Below, one piece after another: positions 1 to 5,475 of a DNA stretch of 17,374 bases. The DNA comes from an uncultured Nitrososphaera sp. (lineage in GTDB: Archaea; Thermoproteota; Nitrososphaeria; Nitrososphaerales; Nitrososphaeraceae), in the NCBI GenBank assembly GCA_946480575.1, contig CAMLKF010000039.1, positions 1 through 17,374 on the forward strand, in the 5' to 3' direction. Position numbers and translations under genes: made by a program. The notes beneath the pieces were generated by a model. The model had not been told where the DNA came from. It saw only the letters and a program-made list of their open reading frames with translations, and made no database searches. The stretch's first letter is position 1, and every line of letters starts with the position of its first letter.

Positions 1-10
1 CCAGCTCGGC

Positions 11-319
11 TTAATCGTTCTTTTCTACCCACTTGTGTCCTTCTTTCTTATATTCCCGCTTGACGGCAGACCACGCAATCTTGTGGGCCACCTGCTCCCT
101 GCTCTGGCGTTTCCCTCCGCGCCTCTTTGCCGGGCTCTTGTACTGCTTTAGCGCGTTCTTGTGGGCTTTTTTGTAAATCTCTTGGGCATGTTCGGGAAGA
201 GTGTCGATCGCTTTTTTTGTCCTTGAAGAAAGCCTTGAGATGCCGCCGCTCCTGCTGCTCTTCCTCTTGCTGCCGCTTCTTTTCCTGCTAGAAGACAATG
301 AAGATGACTTTCTTGGCAT
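11..319 (-). CDS. ChaB-like protein with basic Ser/Arg/Lys N-terminal tail
   Basis: The 102-residue product has two parts. Residues 1-36 are a low-complexity Ser/Arg/Lys tail. Residues 38-102 match the ChaB family pattern: a Leu-Pro followed by HAQEIYKKA, then AHKIAWSAVKREYKK and a final Gly-His-Lys-Trp. ChaB is named as a regulator of the ChaA cation antiporter in Escherichia coli, but no antiporter gene is nearby, so that role cannot be assumed. The basic tail suggests binding to nucleic acid or another polyanion (inference). The ATG at 319 lies about 25 bases from a TATA-rich stretch at 335-348 shared with the divergent gene. Family membership is fairly sure; function is not. Confidence 0.85.
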   Translation of the reverse strand: MPRKSSSLSSSRKRSGSKRKSSRSGGISRLSSRTKKAIDTLPEHAQEIYKKAHKNALKQYKSPAKRRGGKRQSREQVAHKIAWSAVKREYKKEGHKWVEKND

Positions 320-334
320 GTTGCCAATAGTTCA

Positions 335-348
335 ATATAATATATAAC
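335..348. promoter_or_regulatory. Shared TATA-rich promoter for two divergent genes
   Basis: An A/T-only stretch (AATATAATATATAA) lies midway between the ATG at 319 on the minus strand and the GTG at 372 on the plus strand. It is about 25 bases from each start, the spacing expected for leaderless archaeal transcripts. One element, or two overlapping ones, may serve both directions. Confidence 0.6.
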
Positions 349-353
349 AAGTG

Positions 354-372
354 CGATGATGAAGCATCATCG
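354..372. promoter_or_regulatory. Perfect 8-bp inverted repeat at the start of the DUF504-like gene
   Basis: CGATGATG (354-361), a 3-base spacer AAG, then CATCATCG (365-372). The right arm ends on the first base of the GTG start codon. It sits just downstream of the TATA region, where a bound protein could block initiation. If transcribed it could also fold into a hairpin. Operator function is inference. Confidence 0.45.
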
Positions 373-590
373 TGGCAAGAAAGGGCAGGCTTGATGAAAT
401 TTTTAGCAAAGCGCTGTACGCCGATGACGCTACACTGTATGTTGTCGGCTACCGCGACTTTGACAGCATAGTAGAAGTCCCGCTGCCGGAATTTGTCGAG
501 CTGTCAGAAAATTTTGCAGTGATACCGCAGAGCAGAATAGCTCTTGTCAAAAAAGGTGAGAGGGTGCTTTATCGCAAGCACAGGTTCTAG
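372..590 (+). CDS. DUF504/UPF0248-like small protein
   Basis: The 72-residue protein starts at GTG (reads M-ARKGRLDEIF). It resembles DUF504/UPF0248: a basic N-terminus with RLDEIFSKAL, a middle YRDFDSIVEVPLPEF, and a C-terminal VIPQSRIALVKKGERVLYRK that corresponds to the family's I-P-x-x-R-I followed by a glycine turn and a hydrophobic/basic end. The family is small, archaeal and of unknown biochemical role. The GTG is about 25 bases from the shared TATA region and overlaps an inverted repeat. The gene ends at TAG 588-590, four bases into the stop of the convergent YkgJ-type gene. The family call rests on motif recall; length and ending fit well. Confidence 0.7.
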   Translation: MARKGRLDEIFSKALYADDATLYVVGYRDFDSIVEVPLPEFVELSENFAVIPQSRIALVKKGERVLYRKHRF

Positions 591-1162
591 CGCTCAATGA
601 CCCAGCCCTCTGGCAGCAGTCTGTCCTCCCTCGGCCTGCCCGTGGCAGTCGCGTACCTCCACACGTGCAGCCCCTTGTCAGTCACGCTTGCCTTAATCTT
701 GGCCAGAGCCTCGATCTCGCGCTCCACGCTTTCAACGCTTGCATTTGTAGTGGAGAACTTTTTGCAGAACTGGCAGTGCCTATCAAGCGTTGCCGCCTTG
801 CCTGTGGCATCAGTAACTGGATAGGCTCGGCATGCAAGCGGCCGCTTGGAATAGATCCTGCAATTAAGGCCGCCGTGGGGAGACCTTACTGCGCCTTCAA
901 CGTCAAGGAACGGGCAGAGGTCGCCATCGCTGTTCTTGCCCATCATCTGATACGCAATGATTTTTTCAGGCGATTCCCTTCCTACCGCAATCCTCGGGAT
1001 TATCCTGACATCAACGCCCGCCCTGTGCGCAAGCTCTTCAATCGCGGACTTTTCTTCTGGCAGTAGGAGGACGCCTATCTTGCCGTACTTAGAAGACGGG
1101 TAGTATTCCCTGTAGATGCAGCAGTCCGAGCACCCCTGCACGCAGCTGAACTTTCTTATCAT
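587..1162 (-). CDS. YkgJ-family cysteine-cluster protein (putative metal/Fe-S binding)
   Basis: From the ATG at 1162 the product is 191 residues. It has the YkgJ/CxxCxxCC layout: C7, C11, C14 and C15 near the N-terminus, then C83-P-F, C101-RIYSKRPLA-C111-RAYP, and C130-x2-C133. Members of this family are thought to bind zinc or iron-sulfur clusters; the reaction is not established. A start 27 bases upstream (1189) is possible, but 1162 is preferred because its ATG overlaps the upstream gene's TGA as ATGA (1159-1162), the signature of translational coupling. The stop shares a CTAG palindrome with the convergent DUF504-like gene. It probably forms a two-gene operon with the unknown gene upstream. 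Confidence 0.8.
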   Translation of the reverse strand: MIRKFSCVQGCSDCCIYREYYPSSKYGKIGVLLLPEEKSAIEELAHRAGVDVRIIPRIAVGRESPEKIIAYQMMGKNSDGDLCPFLDVEGAVRSPHGGLNCRIYSKRPLACRAYPVTDATGKAATLDRHCQFCKKFSTTNASVESVEREIEALAKIKASVTDKGLHVWRYATATGRPREDRLLPEGWVIER

Positions 1163-1635
1163 TTCTTGTTTTCCTGAATGCACTGCCACTCTATGCTGTC
1201 CTGCAGGAGATCAGTATATTGCAGGAAGGCAATGTCGTACACCGACTTTGACTTTTTCAGGATCTCTAGCTCGAACTTTTTGTCCTTTTTCTTTGGGTTT
1301 TCGTTGTATATGCCAAAGCGCAACGTGGCCTTTTTTTCAAAGCCTACCTTAAAGCGCTCGTAGTTTTCAGAGACTGGCACTTTCTTCACAAAGCCGGTGT
1401 TGTCGCCTTTGTATTCCGAGCCGCCATAAAGGATGAACCAGTAGCTGTCGCCCTGCTCTACAAAGCGGAGCTTTATCTTGTCGTCCGGCCACCACTCGAT
1501 CGTCTTTTTCCACAGCTTGAACGCAAACATCTTGTCGCTAAAGAGCGGAAAGACGTTCATGTAGACATCGTGGTAGCGGTAGCCTACGCCAACAAAGTTC
1601 TTGAACCAGACTATAGAGGGCTTGCTCAACTGCAA
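1159..1635 (-). CDS. Unrecognised 158-residue aromatic-rich protein
   Basis: I do not recognise this protein. It is soluble in appearance, with no signal peptide or membrane segment, and rich in Trp, Tyr, Phe and Lys (for example W10, W42, W48, W49, W66, W150). The alternation of charged and aromatic residues from 52 to 110 suggests a beta-rich fold with ligand-facing aromatics (inference). The start is a TTG at 1635, with a second TTG two codons on. A TATA-like TTTTATTA on the minus strand near 1657-1664 lies about 25 bases upstream, supporting a near-leaderless start. Its TGA overlaps the ATG of the YkgJ-type gene, so the two are probably co-translated. Confidence 0.7.
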   Translation of the reverse strand: MQLSKPSIVWFKNFVGVGYRYHDVYMNVFPLFSDKMFAFKLWKKTIEWWPDDKIKLRFVEQGDSYWFILYGGSEYKGDNTGFVKKVPVSENYERFKVGFEKKATLRFGIYNENPKKKDKKFELEILKKSKSVYDIAFLQYTDLLQDSIEWQCIQENKK

Positions 1636-1740
1636 GCAAGCTTATCAAATTACCATAATAAAAGTCTCAAGGCGCACTCTGATCATTTCTAGGTGTAATT
1701 GTTCAATACAGCCTAAAAGCCCGTTTGGCGCTTTTGTTGT

Positions 1741-2508
1741 ATGGATTCAAGGTTCTTCGCAATTTTTGCAGCAGCAGCTGTGGCCGCGCTGGCCATAATC
1801 GGGATGCTACTATCTGCCGGTGCCGCTTTTGCGCAGATCATCGGCCCAAACAACTCGCCTTTCATATCAGACACAAACAACACCATCTCAGTGGCCGGCA
1901 CCGCAACCACAAAGGTTGAGCCAGACAGGGTCATGATAACGTTTGCCGTAGAGACGGTCGACGAAACGGCCGGCGACGCGCTGCGCGCAAACTCGGAGAG
2001 AATGACAGCCGTGCTTCAAGCGCTGCAGGCGGCAGGCGTGGAGGAGAACGAGACCAGCACCTCGTCCTTTAGCATATACCCAAACTACAACTTTACAGAA
2101 TTTGGCAATGCCCGCCAGCTGACAGGCTATACTGTGACAAACTCGATCCTAGTGGAAAGCTCGAACCTGCAGAACATATCTGATTGGGTCGACGCCGCGG
2201 TGGGAGCTGGAGCAAACAGGATCGACAGCATATCATTCACGATCTCTGAAGAGAGGATGGATGTGGTACGAGCCAACCTCACGGATCAGGCAGTCGACAA
2301 TGCAAGGGGCAAGGCTGACGCACTGGCCTCTGCGCTGGGTATGGAAATAACGGGCGTCAAGGCGGCCGGCCTCAACGACTTTGGCACGCCGATAATCCCG
2401 CTCTCGGTATCCCGGGAAGCGGCCATGGCAGACACAGAGGTGCCAATAGTGCCAGGTGAGCAGACGGTGACGACCACGGTTACGGTGATATACAAGATCG
2501 GCGGATAA
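1741..2508 (+). CDS. Secreted SIMPL-domain (DUF541/YggE-like) protein
   Basis: The 255-residue protein has an N-terminal signal-like stretch: polar MDSR, a hydrophobic Ala-rich core at residues 5-27, and an AFA-Q boundary at 31/32 suited to signal peptidase. Residues about 45-253 form a SIMPL (DUF541) domain: TISVAGTATTKVEPDRVMITFAV at its start, a middle with GYTVTNSILVE, and a C-terminal TVTTTVTVIYKI strand. This family occurs outside the membrane or in the periplasm; E. coli YggE is linked to oxidative-stress tolerance, but the biochemical role is unclear. An extracytoplasmic or membrane-anchored place in an archaeon is inference. It stands alone, with no partner gene on the same strand. 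Confidence 0.88.
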   Translation: MDSRFFAIFAAAAVAALAIIGMLLSAGAAFAQIIGPNNSPFISDTNNTISVAGTATTKVEPDRVMITFAVETVDETAGDALRANSERMTAVLQALQAAGVEENETSTSSFSIYPNYNFTEFGNARQLTGYTVTNSILVESSNLQNISDWVDAAVGAGANRIDSISFTISEERMDVVRANLTDQAVDNARGKADALASALGMEITGVKAAGLNDFGTPIIPLSVSREAAMADTEVPIVPGEQTVTTTVTVIYKIGG

Positions 2509-2527
2509 GCTCAGGTAGAAGATAGTA

Positions 2528-2568
2528 CTAGAGGCAGAACACAAACCACCTCTATATTTTGTGTCTAG
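2528..2568. repeat. Two interleaved inverted repeats downstream of the SIMPL gene
   Basis: TAGAGG (2529-2534) pairs with CCTCTA (2549-2554), and ACACAAA (2539-2545) pairs with TTTGTGT (2558-2564), so the arms alternate 1-2-1'-2'. CTAG also occurs at both ends (2528-2531 and 2565-2568). In RNA this order permits an H-type pseudoknot; in DNA it could be overlapping operator sites. It begins 20 bases after the SIMPL stop, so a 3'-end or termination role is possible. Confidence 0.4.
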
Positions 2569-2627
2569 ATACCCACCTACCTGCGTAATGCTTATTACAC
2601 ACTGGCTGCTTGCTAGAGTGGAACGAG

Positions 2628-2909
2628 ATGGGCGAAGTCTATCGCAACAGCGTCAAGATAGGGGGAGACATGCTGCGCATAGCAGACAAATTCGGAGTAA
2701 GTGGAGTAAATCTCCCGTTGCTCCTGAGGAAGGCTAACCTGTCATACGGCAGGCTGTCAAGCACCGCTTCAAAGCTGATGTAGACCGGCCCAATAGACGA
2801 GTAAGTCCAGGAAGGCCAGCGCATCTATATCATTACTTCTCGCGGTAGGGATTGCCTGCACAAATATTATATGCAGTTTGCAGAAATCGCAGACTCGTTT
2901 GGGCTCTAA
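2628..2909 (+). pseudogene. Winged-helix (ArnR1-like) regulator, broken by two in-frame stops
   Basis: One frame runs from ATG 2628 to TAA 2907-2909 over 93 sense positions, interrupted by TAG at 2781-2783 and TAA at 2802-2804. Both sides read as one protein. The first half has GEVYRNSVKIGGDMLRIAD and LLRKANLSYGRLSS, the helix-turn-helix part of the small winged-helix proteins abundant in Thaumarchaeota. The second half has RIYIITSRGRDCL and FAEIADSFGL, the wing and C-terminal helix. No frameshift is needed, so this is decay by point mutation, or a 51-residue truncated product. Two different stop codons make recoding unlikely. Its end lies one base from the end of the convergent small gene. 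Confidence 0.75.
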
Positions 2910-2910
2910 G

Positions 2911-3081
2911 CTACTGTTCCTTTTCCACTGCCTCTATATGGCATTGATGCCCTCTGTGCTCTTTGTCGAGCTTCTGGGCTTCCTCGCTGGTAATAGGAAA
3001 CTGTTCCTCGCTCAAGCCGGGCTTCTCCAAAATGACTTTGCCGCACGTGTCGCAGACGAGATGCATCATGATGACGCCCAT
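2911..3081 (-). CDS. Small 56-residue Cys/His protein
   Basis: This gene is short and easily missed. From ATG 3081 the product starts MGVIMMHLVCDTCGKVILEK and ends HRGHQCHIEAVEKEQ at TAG 2911-2913. C10-x2-C13 and a cluster H42, H45, C47, H48 give enough ligands for one zinc site. The central part (SEEQFPITSEEAQKLDKEH) is polar and helical in character. Starts at Met5 or Met6 are also possible. A TATA-like CTAAATAT lies on the minus strand roughly 30 bases upstream. I cannot name a family. A role as a small zinc-finger protein is inference from the ligands. Confidence 0.6.
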   Translation of the reverse strand: MGVIMMHLVCDTCGKVILEKPGLSEEQFPITSEEAQKLDKEHRGHQCHIEAVEKEQ

Positions 3082-3135
3082 TCCGGCTGCTAAAGTGCTT
3101 GCTGACGATATTTAGACTATTCTGCCAGTTGTTAA

Positions 3136-3447
3136 TTACTTGTCCAGATCGACAGGTATTTTCTTGAAGACCTTGCCGATGCTGCCCAGCATCCCTTTCT
3201 TGTTCTGCTTCTCTCCAACAGGCTTGTAGCACTCGGGACACAATGCGCGCAGATTGATGGGGCGGTTGTCCTTCTGCGAGCCGTTTATGTGCTCAAACTG
3301 CGGCTGGACGCTCGGAGTGAACTTTACCTCGCACTTTTGGCAACGGTTGCGCGCCCTTTCTAGCACTGTCTGCCTGATGGCAAGCGTCAGGTGCTCATAC
3401 TTTTTCTTGTCGTAGCTGGGGCCGCTCGGGGGACCGAAGAACGACAT
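3136..3447 (-). CDS. HNH-endonuclease-like protein, last catalytic-site His replaced
   Basis: From ATG 3447 the product is 103 residues (a TTG at 3468 would add seven). It carries an HNH-like core: a structural C-x2-C in RCQKCEVKF, then QFEHINGSQKDNRPINLRAL, then a second C-x2-C in CPECYK. The family usually has Asp-His, an Asn before Leu, and Cys-x2-Cys-His. Here the first pair is Glu-His, the Asn is present, and the final His is Tyr. Cleavage activity is therefore uncertain; it may be a DNA-binding relative. The C-terminal 30 residues are Lys-rich. The start was chosen for ATG and for a weak TATA-like CATAAG about 25 bases upstream. It is not next to methylases or other restriction genes. 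Confidence 0.72.
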   Translation of the reverse strand: MSFFGPPSGPSYDKKKYEHLTLAIRQTVLERARNRCQKCEVKFTPSVQPQFEHINGSQKDNRPINLRALCPECYKPVGEKQNKKGMLGSIGKVFKKIPVDLDK

Positions 3448-3494
3448 AATGACAAATGGCAGGATCAAACTTATGTGTCTTGCGCTGTTTTTTA

Positions 3495-4007
3495 TTATAG
3501 TATCTTGGCACTTCTTGCGACAGCGTACACATGCTCTTTGAGGTCGCGCTCGTAGAGCGAGTTCATTTTTTCAAGTAGCAGCGAGCGCGCCTGGTTCCTC
3601 TCTTCCTCTGTCCTTGCTGACAGCGCGGCTGCAAAAATGTCGGGGAAGTTTTCCTTTATCCATCCGTCAAGGACAAGATACCTGTTTTCGTTTATCCATA
3701 TTACCTTGGCTGACGACTGGTCAACTTCTTCGTTAAACCTTCCAGTCTCGACTCTGTCGATTAGCATAAAGATGCAATTGTTGGGATCTGGGTTGCTGAG
3801 CGCTTCGATCGGCCGTCCACCTGCCCTGCCGGCCTGTATGCGCTCTATCAGGCCCTGCGGCCTTATGTACGTCCCAACGACGTGGACCTTGTTTCCGTTG
3901 GACGACTGGACGCGGCCTATGATTATCTTGCTATAGCCCCCTTCCTTTTGAGCCACGAAAACATAGCTGCCGGGCTTGATCCCTCCTGCTACCTTGCCAA
4001 ACAACAT
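3495..4007 (-). CDS. Unrecognised 170-residue protein
   Basis: I do not recognise a family. The N-terminal half (residues 12-55) looks like a small beta-barrel: PGSYVFVAQKEGGYSKIIIG followed by RVQSSNGNKVHVVGTYIRP, where a Gly-rich turn separates short strands. A second strand region is NCIFMLIDRVETG, then VIWINENRYLVLDGWI. The last 50 residues are charged and helical (RTEEERNQARSLLLEKMNSL). No signal peptide, membrane segment or catalytic motif is evident. A minus-strand TATA-like TTATATAAT lies at about 4037-4045, giving a leader of several bases. The gene follows a zinc-ribbon gene on the same strand (66-base gap), so they may share a transcript. Confidence 0.75.
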   Translation of the reverse strand: MLFGKVAGGIKPGSYVFVAQKEGGYSKIIIGRVQSSNGNKVHVVGTYIRPQGLIERIQAGRAGGRPIEALSNPDPNNCIFMLIDRVETGRFNEEVDQSSAKVIWINENRYLVLDGWIKENFPDIFAAALSARTEEERNQARSLLLEKMNSLYERDLKEHVYAVARSAKIL

Positions 4008-4073
4008 TTGACTACAAAAGAGTCCCGGCTTGCAAATTATATAATGTTATCTCGTATGTGCGGACGGGCTTGC

Positions 4074-4322
4074 CTAGGCGCTTTCGAAATACTTGGAGAG
4101 CACAACGCCAAGGCTCGGACGCGCTGCTACAGCAGCAGGCGCCTCTCCTTGTTCCTGCTTTTTGCTAGAGAAGGTGACGTAGGCTTCCAGCTTTTGGCAC
4201 CGATGGCAAAAGTGCATCGAATTGGTCACCGACTTGTGATCATGACCGCAGGAACTGCATACCGTGTTTGTTATAGCTGCCAGAAATGACGGCTTGATGT
4301 TACATAAACATTTGAAAGTCAT
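4074..4322 (-). CDS. Small zinc-ribbon protein
   Basis: The 82-residue reading contains a four-cysteine zinc ribbon: C22-x2-C25-GH and, 13 residues later, HF-C39-x2-C42. The C-terminal part (KKQEQGEAPAAVAARPSLG) is low complexity and ends in a short hydrophobic/aromatic LSKYFESA. The start is uncertain. ATG 4322 is the only ATG ahead of the ribbon in this frame, but the nearest TATA-like stretches (4331-4342 and about 4299-4308) do not sit at the ideal distance from it. Similar small ribbons are common in archaea and usually of unknown role; protein or nucleic-acid contact is inference. Confidence 0.6.
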   Translation of the reverse strand: MTFKCLCNIKPSFLAAITNTVCSSCGHDHKSVTNSMHFCHRCQKLEAYVTFSSKKQEQGEAPAAVAARPSLGVVLSKYFESA

Positions 4323-4460
4323 GTAGCCCTATACACATATACAACTGTCGAAGGGCTCTGATGGGTTTCTAGGATTTTATTATCACAAATTTCTTGATAA
4401 TAGTTACCATTCTTTTTTATGAGGGCTGCATCTACTATTGAGTGAGAGGGAGAAGCTGAG

Positions 4461-4573
4461 GTGATACACTTGCCGCGCCTGCAAAGAGATTTGCGTTTAC
4501 CTATGATGTGGAGCACCATAAGCTCCAGATGGGCCACAGCGAGTTTGACATTGAGGAGCTCAGACACCTCTGA
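4461..4573 (+). pseudogene. Probable frameshifted remnant of a small Cys/His protein
   Basis: Two adjacent frames together read like one small zinc-binding protein. The first, 4465-4500, gives YTCRACKEICVY (C-x2-C). The second, 4499-4570, gives TYDVEHHKLQMGHSEFDIEE followed by LRHL and TGA at 4571-4573. Joining them needs a frame change near 4500. The N-terminus also needs one: GTG at 4461 is in a third frame, and TGA at 4462-4464 closes the first. Both defects could be explained by loss of two bases each. The pattern of two cysteines then clustered His/Gly-His resembles the intact gene at 2911-3081. This is inferred from residue pattern alone. Confidence 0.38.
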
Positions 4574-4636
4574 TCCTGCGCTTTATGGCTTGGCATATCA
4601 TAAGTTTTTCAGGATCCTCAAAATCGTCTACTAAGG

Positions 4637-4681
4637 AATTGGTTTTTAACTGTTCAATTGGTTCAGAATTACATTTATTAA
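4637..4681 (+). promoter_or_regulatory. Lrp/AsnC gene promoter with a direct-repeat candidate operator
   Basis: AATTGGTT occurs at 4637-4644 and again at 4656-4663, 19 bases apart, just ahead of a TATA-like TTTATTAA at 4674-4681. The TATA element is about 30 bases from ATG 4707. The position suits autoregulation, which is common in this family, but binding is inference. Confidence 0.45.
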
Positions 4682-4706
4682 CACAGGTTTGTAAGGTTAC
4701 AGAGAT

Positions 4707-5177
4707 ATGCACAAGTTCGACGAGCTTGACATGAGGATACTGTCCGAACTCTCCAGGGACGCAGGCGTCTCTGTGCCAAGGTTGAGCAAGAAACTCAATG
4801 TTAACGCTTCTGTTCTTTACAGCAGGATAAAGCGCCTGACAAAGCGCAGCCTGATCAAAAAGTTCACGGTTGTCGTGAACGAGGGCATGCTGGGCATCAA
4901 CGTCAAGGCCGCGGTAGGCATCAACCGCGACCCCAAGCTGAAGGAGCCGATACACACCGAGCTCCTAAAGATCCCCGAGGTCAGGTCGCTGTCCGAAGTG
5001 ACGGGCAGGTTTGACATGATAGTGATGGTGAGCGCCCACACGCTTGAAGAACTGCATAACATCGTGATCGAGCGCATCGGCAAAATAGAGGGCATACAGA
5101 ATACTGAGACGTTCGTCGAGATGCAGCGGACGGAAAAGGAGCCACTCTACACCGTGCAGCCGTCGCTTTCAAGGTAA
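4707..5177 (+). CDS. Lrp/AsnC-family transcriptional regulator
   Basis: The 156-residue protein has the standard two-domain layout. Residues 4-55 form the N-terminal helix-turn-helix: LDMRILSELSRDAGVSVPRL, then a recognition region VNASVLYSRIKRLTKRSLIK. Residues 65-145 form the RAM/ligand-binding domain, with VKAAVGINRDP, the typical VTGRFDMIVMVSAHTLEEL, and IGKIEGIQNTETFVEM. Such regulators form octamers and often sense amino acids; the ligand here cannot be read from sequence. The upstream region has a 19-base-spaced direct repeat and a TATA box, consistent with self-control. It lies ahead of secE, but secE has its own strong TATA box, so they need not be co-transcribed. Confidence 0.93.
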   Translation: MHKFDELDMRILSELSRDAGVSVPRLSKKLNVNASVLYSRIKRLTKRSLIKKFTVVVNEGMLGINVKAAVGINRDPKLKEPIHTELLKIPEVRSLSEVTGRFDMIVMVSAHTLEELHNIVIERIGKIEGIQNTETFVEMQRTEKEPLYTVQPSLSR

Positions 5178-5199
5178 CAGCAGCAGCACCAACAGATAT

Positions 5200-5208
5200 T
5201 TTATATAA
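5200..5208 (+). promoter_or_regulatory. TATA box of secE
   Basis: TTTATATAA lies about 30 bases ahead of ATG 5234, the clearest archaeal promoter in the window. The implied leader is only a few bases. Confidence 0.7.
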
Positions 5209-5233
5209 CGCATAGAGAATTTTAATTTACTGA

Positions 5234-5419
5234 ATGTCAATTGTCGAGCGCAAAATATCTGAGATGATCCAGACGCTCAGGCTGGCAAAAAAGACCAGCA
5301 GGGAAGACTACTCCCAGCACCTGCGCCTAGTAGTGCTTGGCATGATTGCAGTAGGCGGCGTCGCCTTTGTCATCAAGCTGATAGCCGAGTACCTTACTTT
5401 TGGCTCAAGGTTCGGCTGA
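5234..5419 (+). CDS. secE: SecE / Sec61-gamma preprotein translocase subunit
   Basis: The 61-residue protein matches archaeal SecE in size and design. An amphipathic N-terminal helix (residues 2-28, including RKISEMIQTLRLAKKTSRED) is followed by a single membrane helix at about 31-53 (LRLVVLGMIAVGGVAFVIKL). SecE clamps SecY in the membrane channel that exports and inserts proteins. In many archaea it sits upstream of nusG and ribosomal protein genes; here it stands between an AsnC regulator and a thioredoxin. It has its own TATA box, and no Shine-Dalgarno sequence is apparent. FtsY, encoded later in the window, delivers ribosomes to the same channel. Confidence 0.88.
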   Translation: MSIVERKISEMIQTLRLAKKTSREDYSQHLRLVVLGMIAVGGVAFVIKLIAEYLTFGSRFG

Positions 5420-5445
5420 CCACTGACTACTGACTGCCAATAGGA

Positions 5446-5452
5446 TTAAAAT
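5446..5452 (+). promoter_or_regulatory. TATA-like element of the thioredoxin gene
   Basis: TTAAAAT, in the context GATTAAAATACC, lies about 27 bases ahead of ATG 5476, consistent with a leaderless transcript. Confidence 0.5.
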
Positions 5453-5475
5453 ACCATTACATACAATTTTTCCAT

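Larger units (their letters stand above)
4323..4706. other. 384-base stretch without an intact gene
   Basis: This stretch contains an apparent remnant of a Cys/His mini-gene on the plus strand (4461-4573) and the upstream region of the Lrp/AsnC gene (about 4637-4706). An 82-codon open frame on the minus strand (4319-4567) has no recognisable protein character. Bases 4343-4460 show nothing I can identify. Confidence 0.5.

Noticed and set aside
2781..2783. Pyrrolysine or selenocysteine-like recoding of the in-frame stop in the winged-helix gene.
   Set aside because: A second stop of another type (TAA) follows seven codons later, and this protein family has no such residue at that place.
2878..3093. 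A plus-strand open frame of 71 codons.
   Set aside because: It is the complement of the small Cys/His gene at 2911-3081, in register with its codons, and overlaps the end of the winged-helix pseudogene. Its translation has no recognisable character.
2906..3241. A 111-codon minus-strand open frame.
   Set aside because: It runs across the HNH-like and small Cys/His genes in a different frame, and its Arg/Gln/His-rich product looks like a frame shadow.
4319..4567. An 82-codon minus-strand open frame whose TGA overlaps the ATG of the zinc-ribbon gene as ATGA.
   Set aside because: The overlap pattern is suggestive, but the protein has no coherent motif or composition, and the opposite strand reads as Cys/His gene debris. 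I judged it a chance frame.
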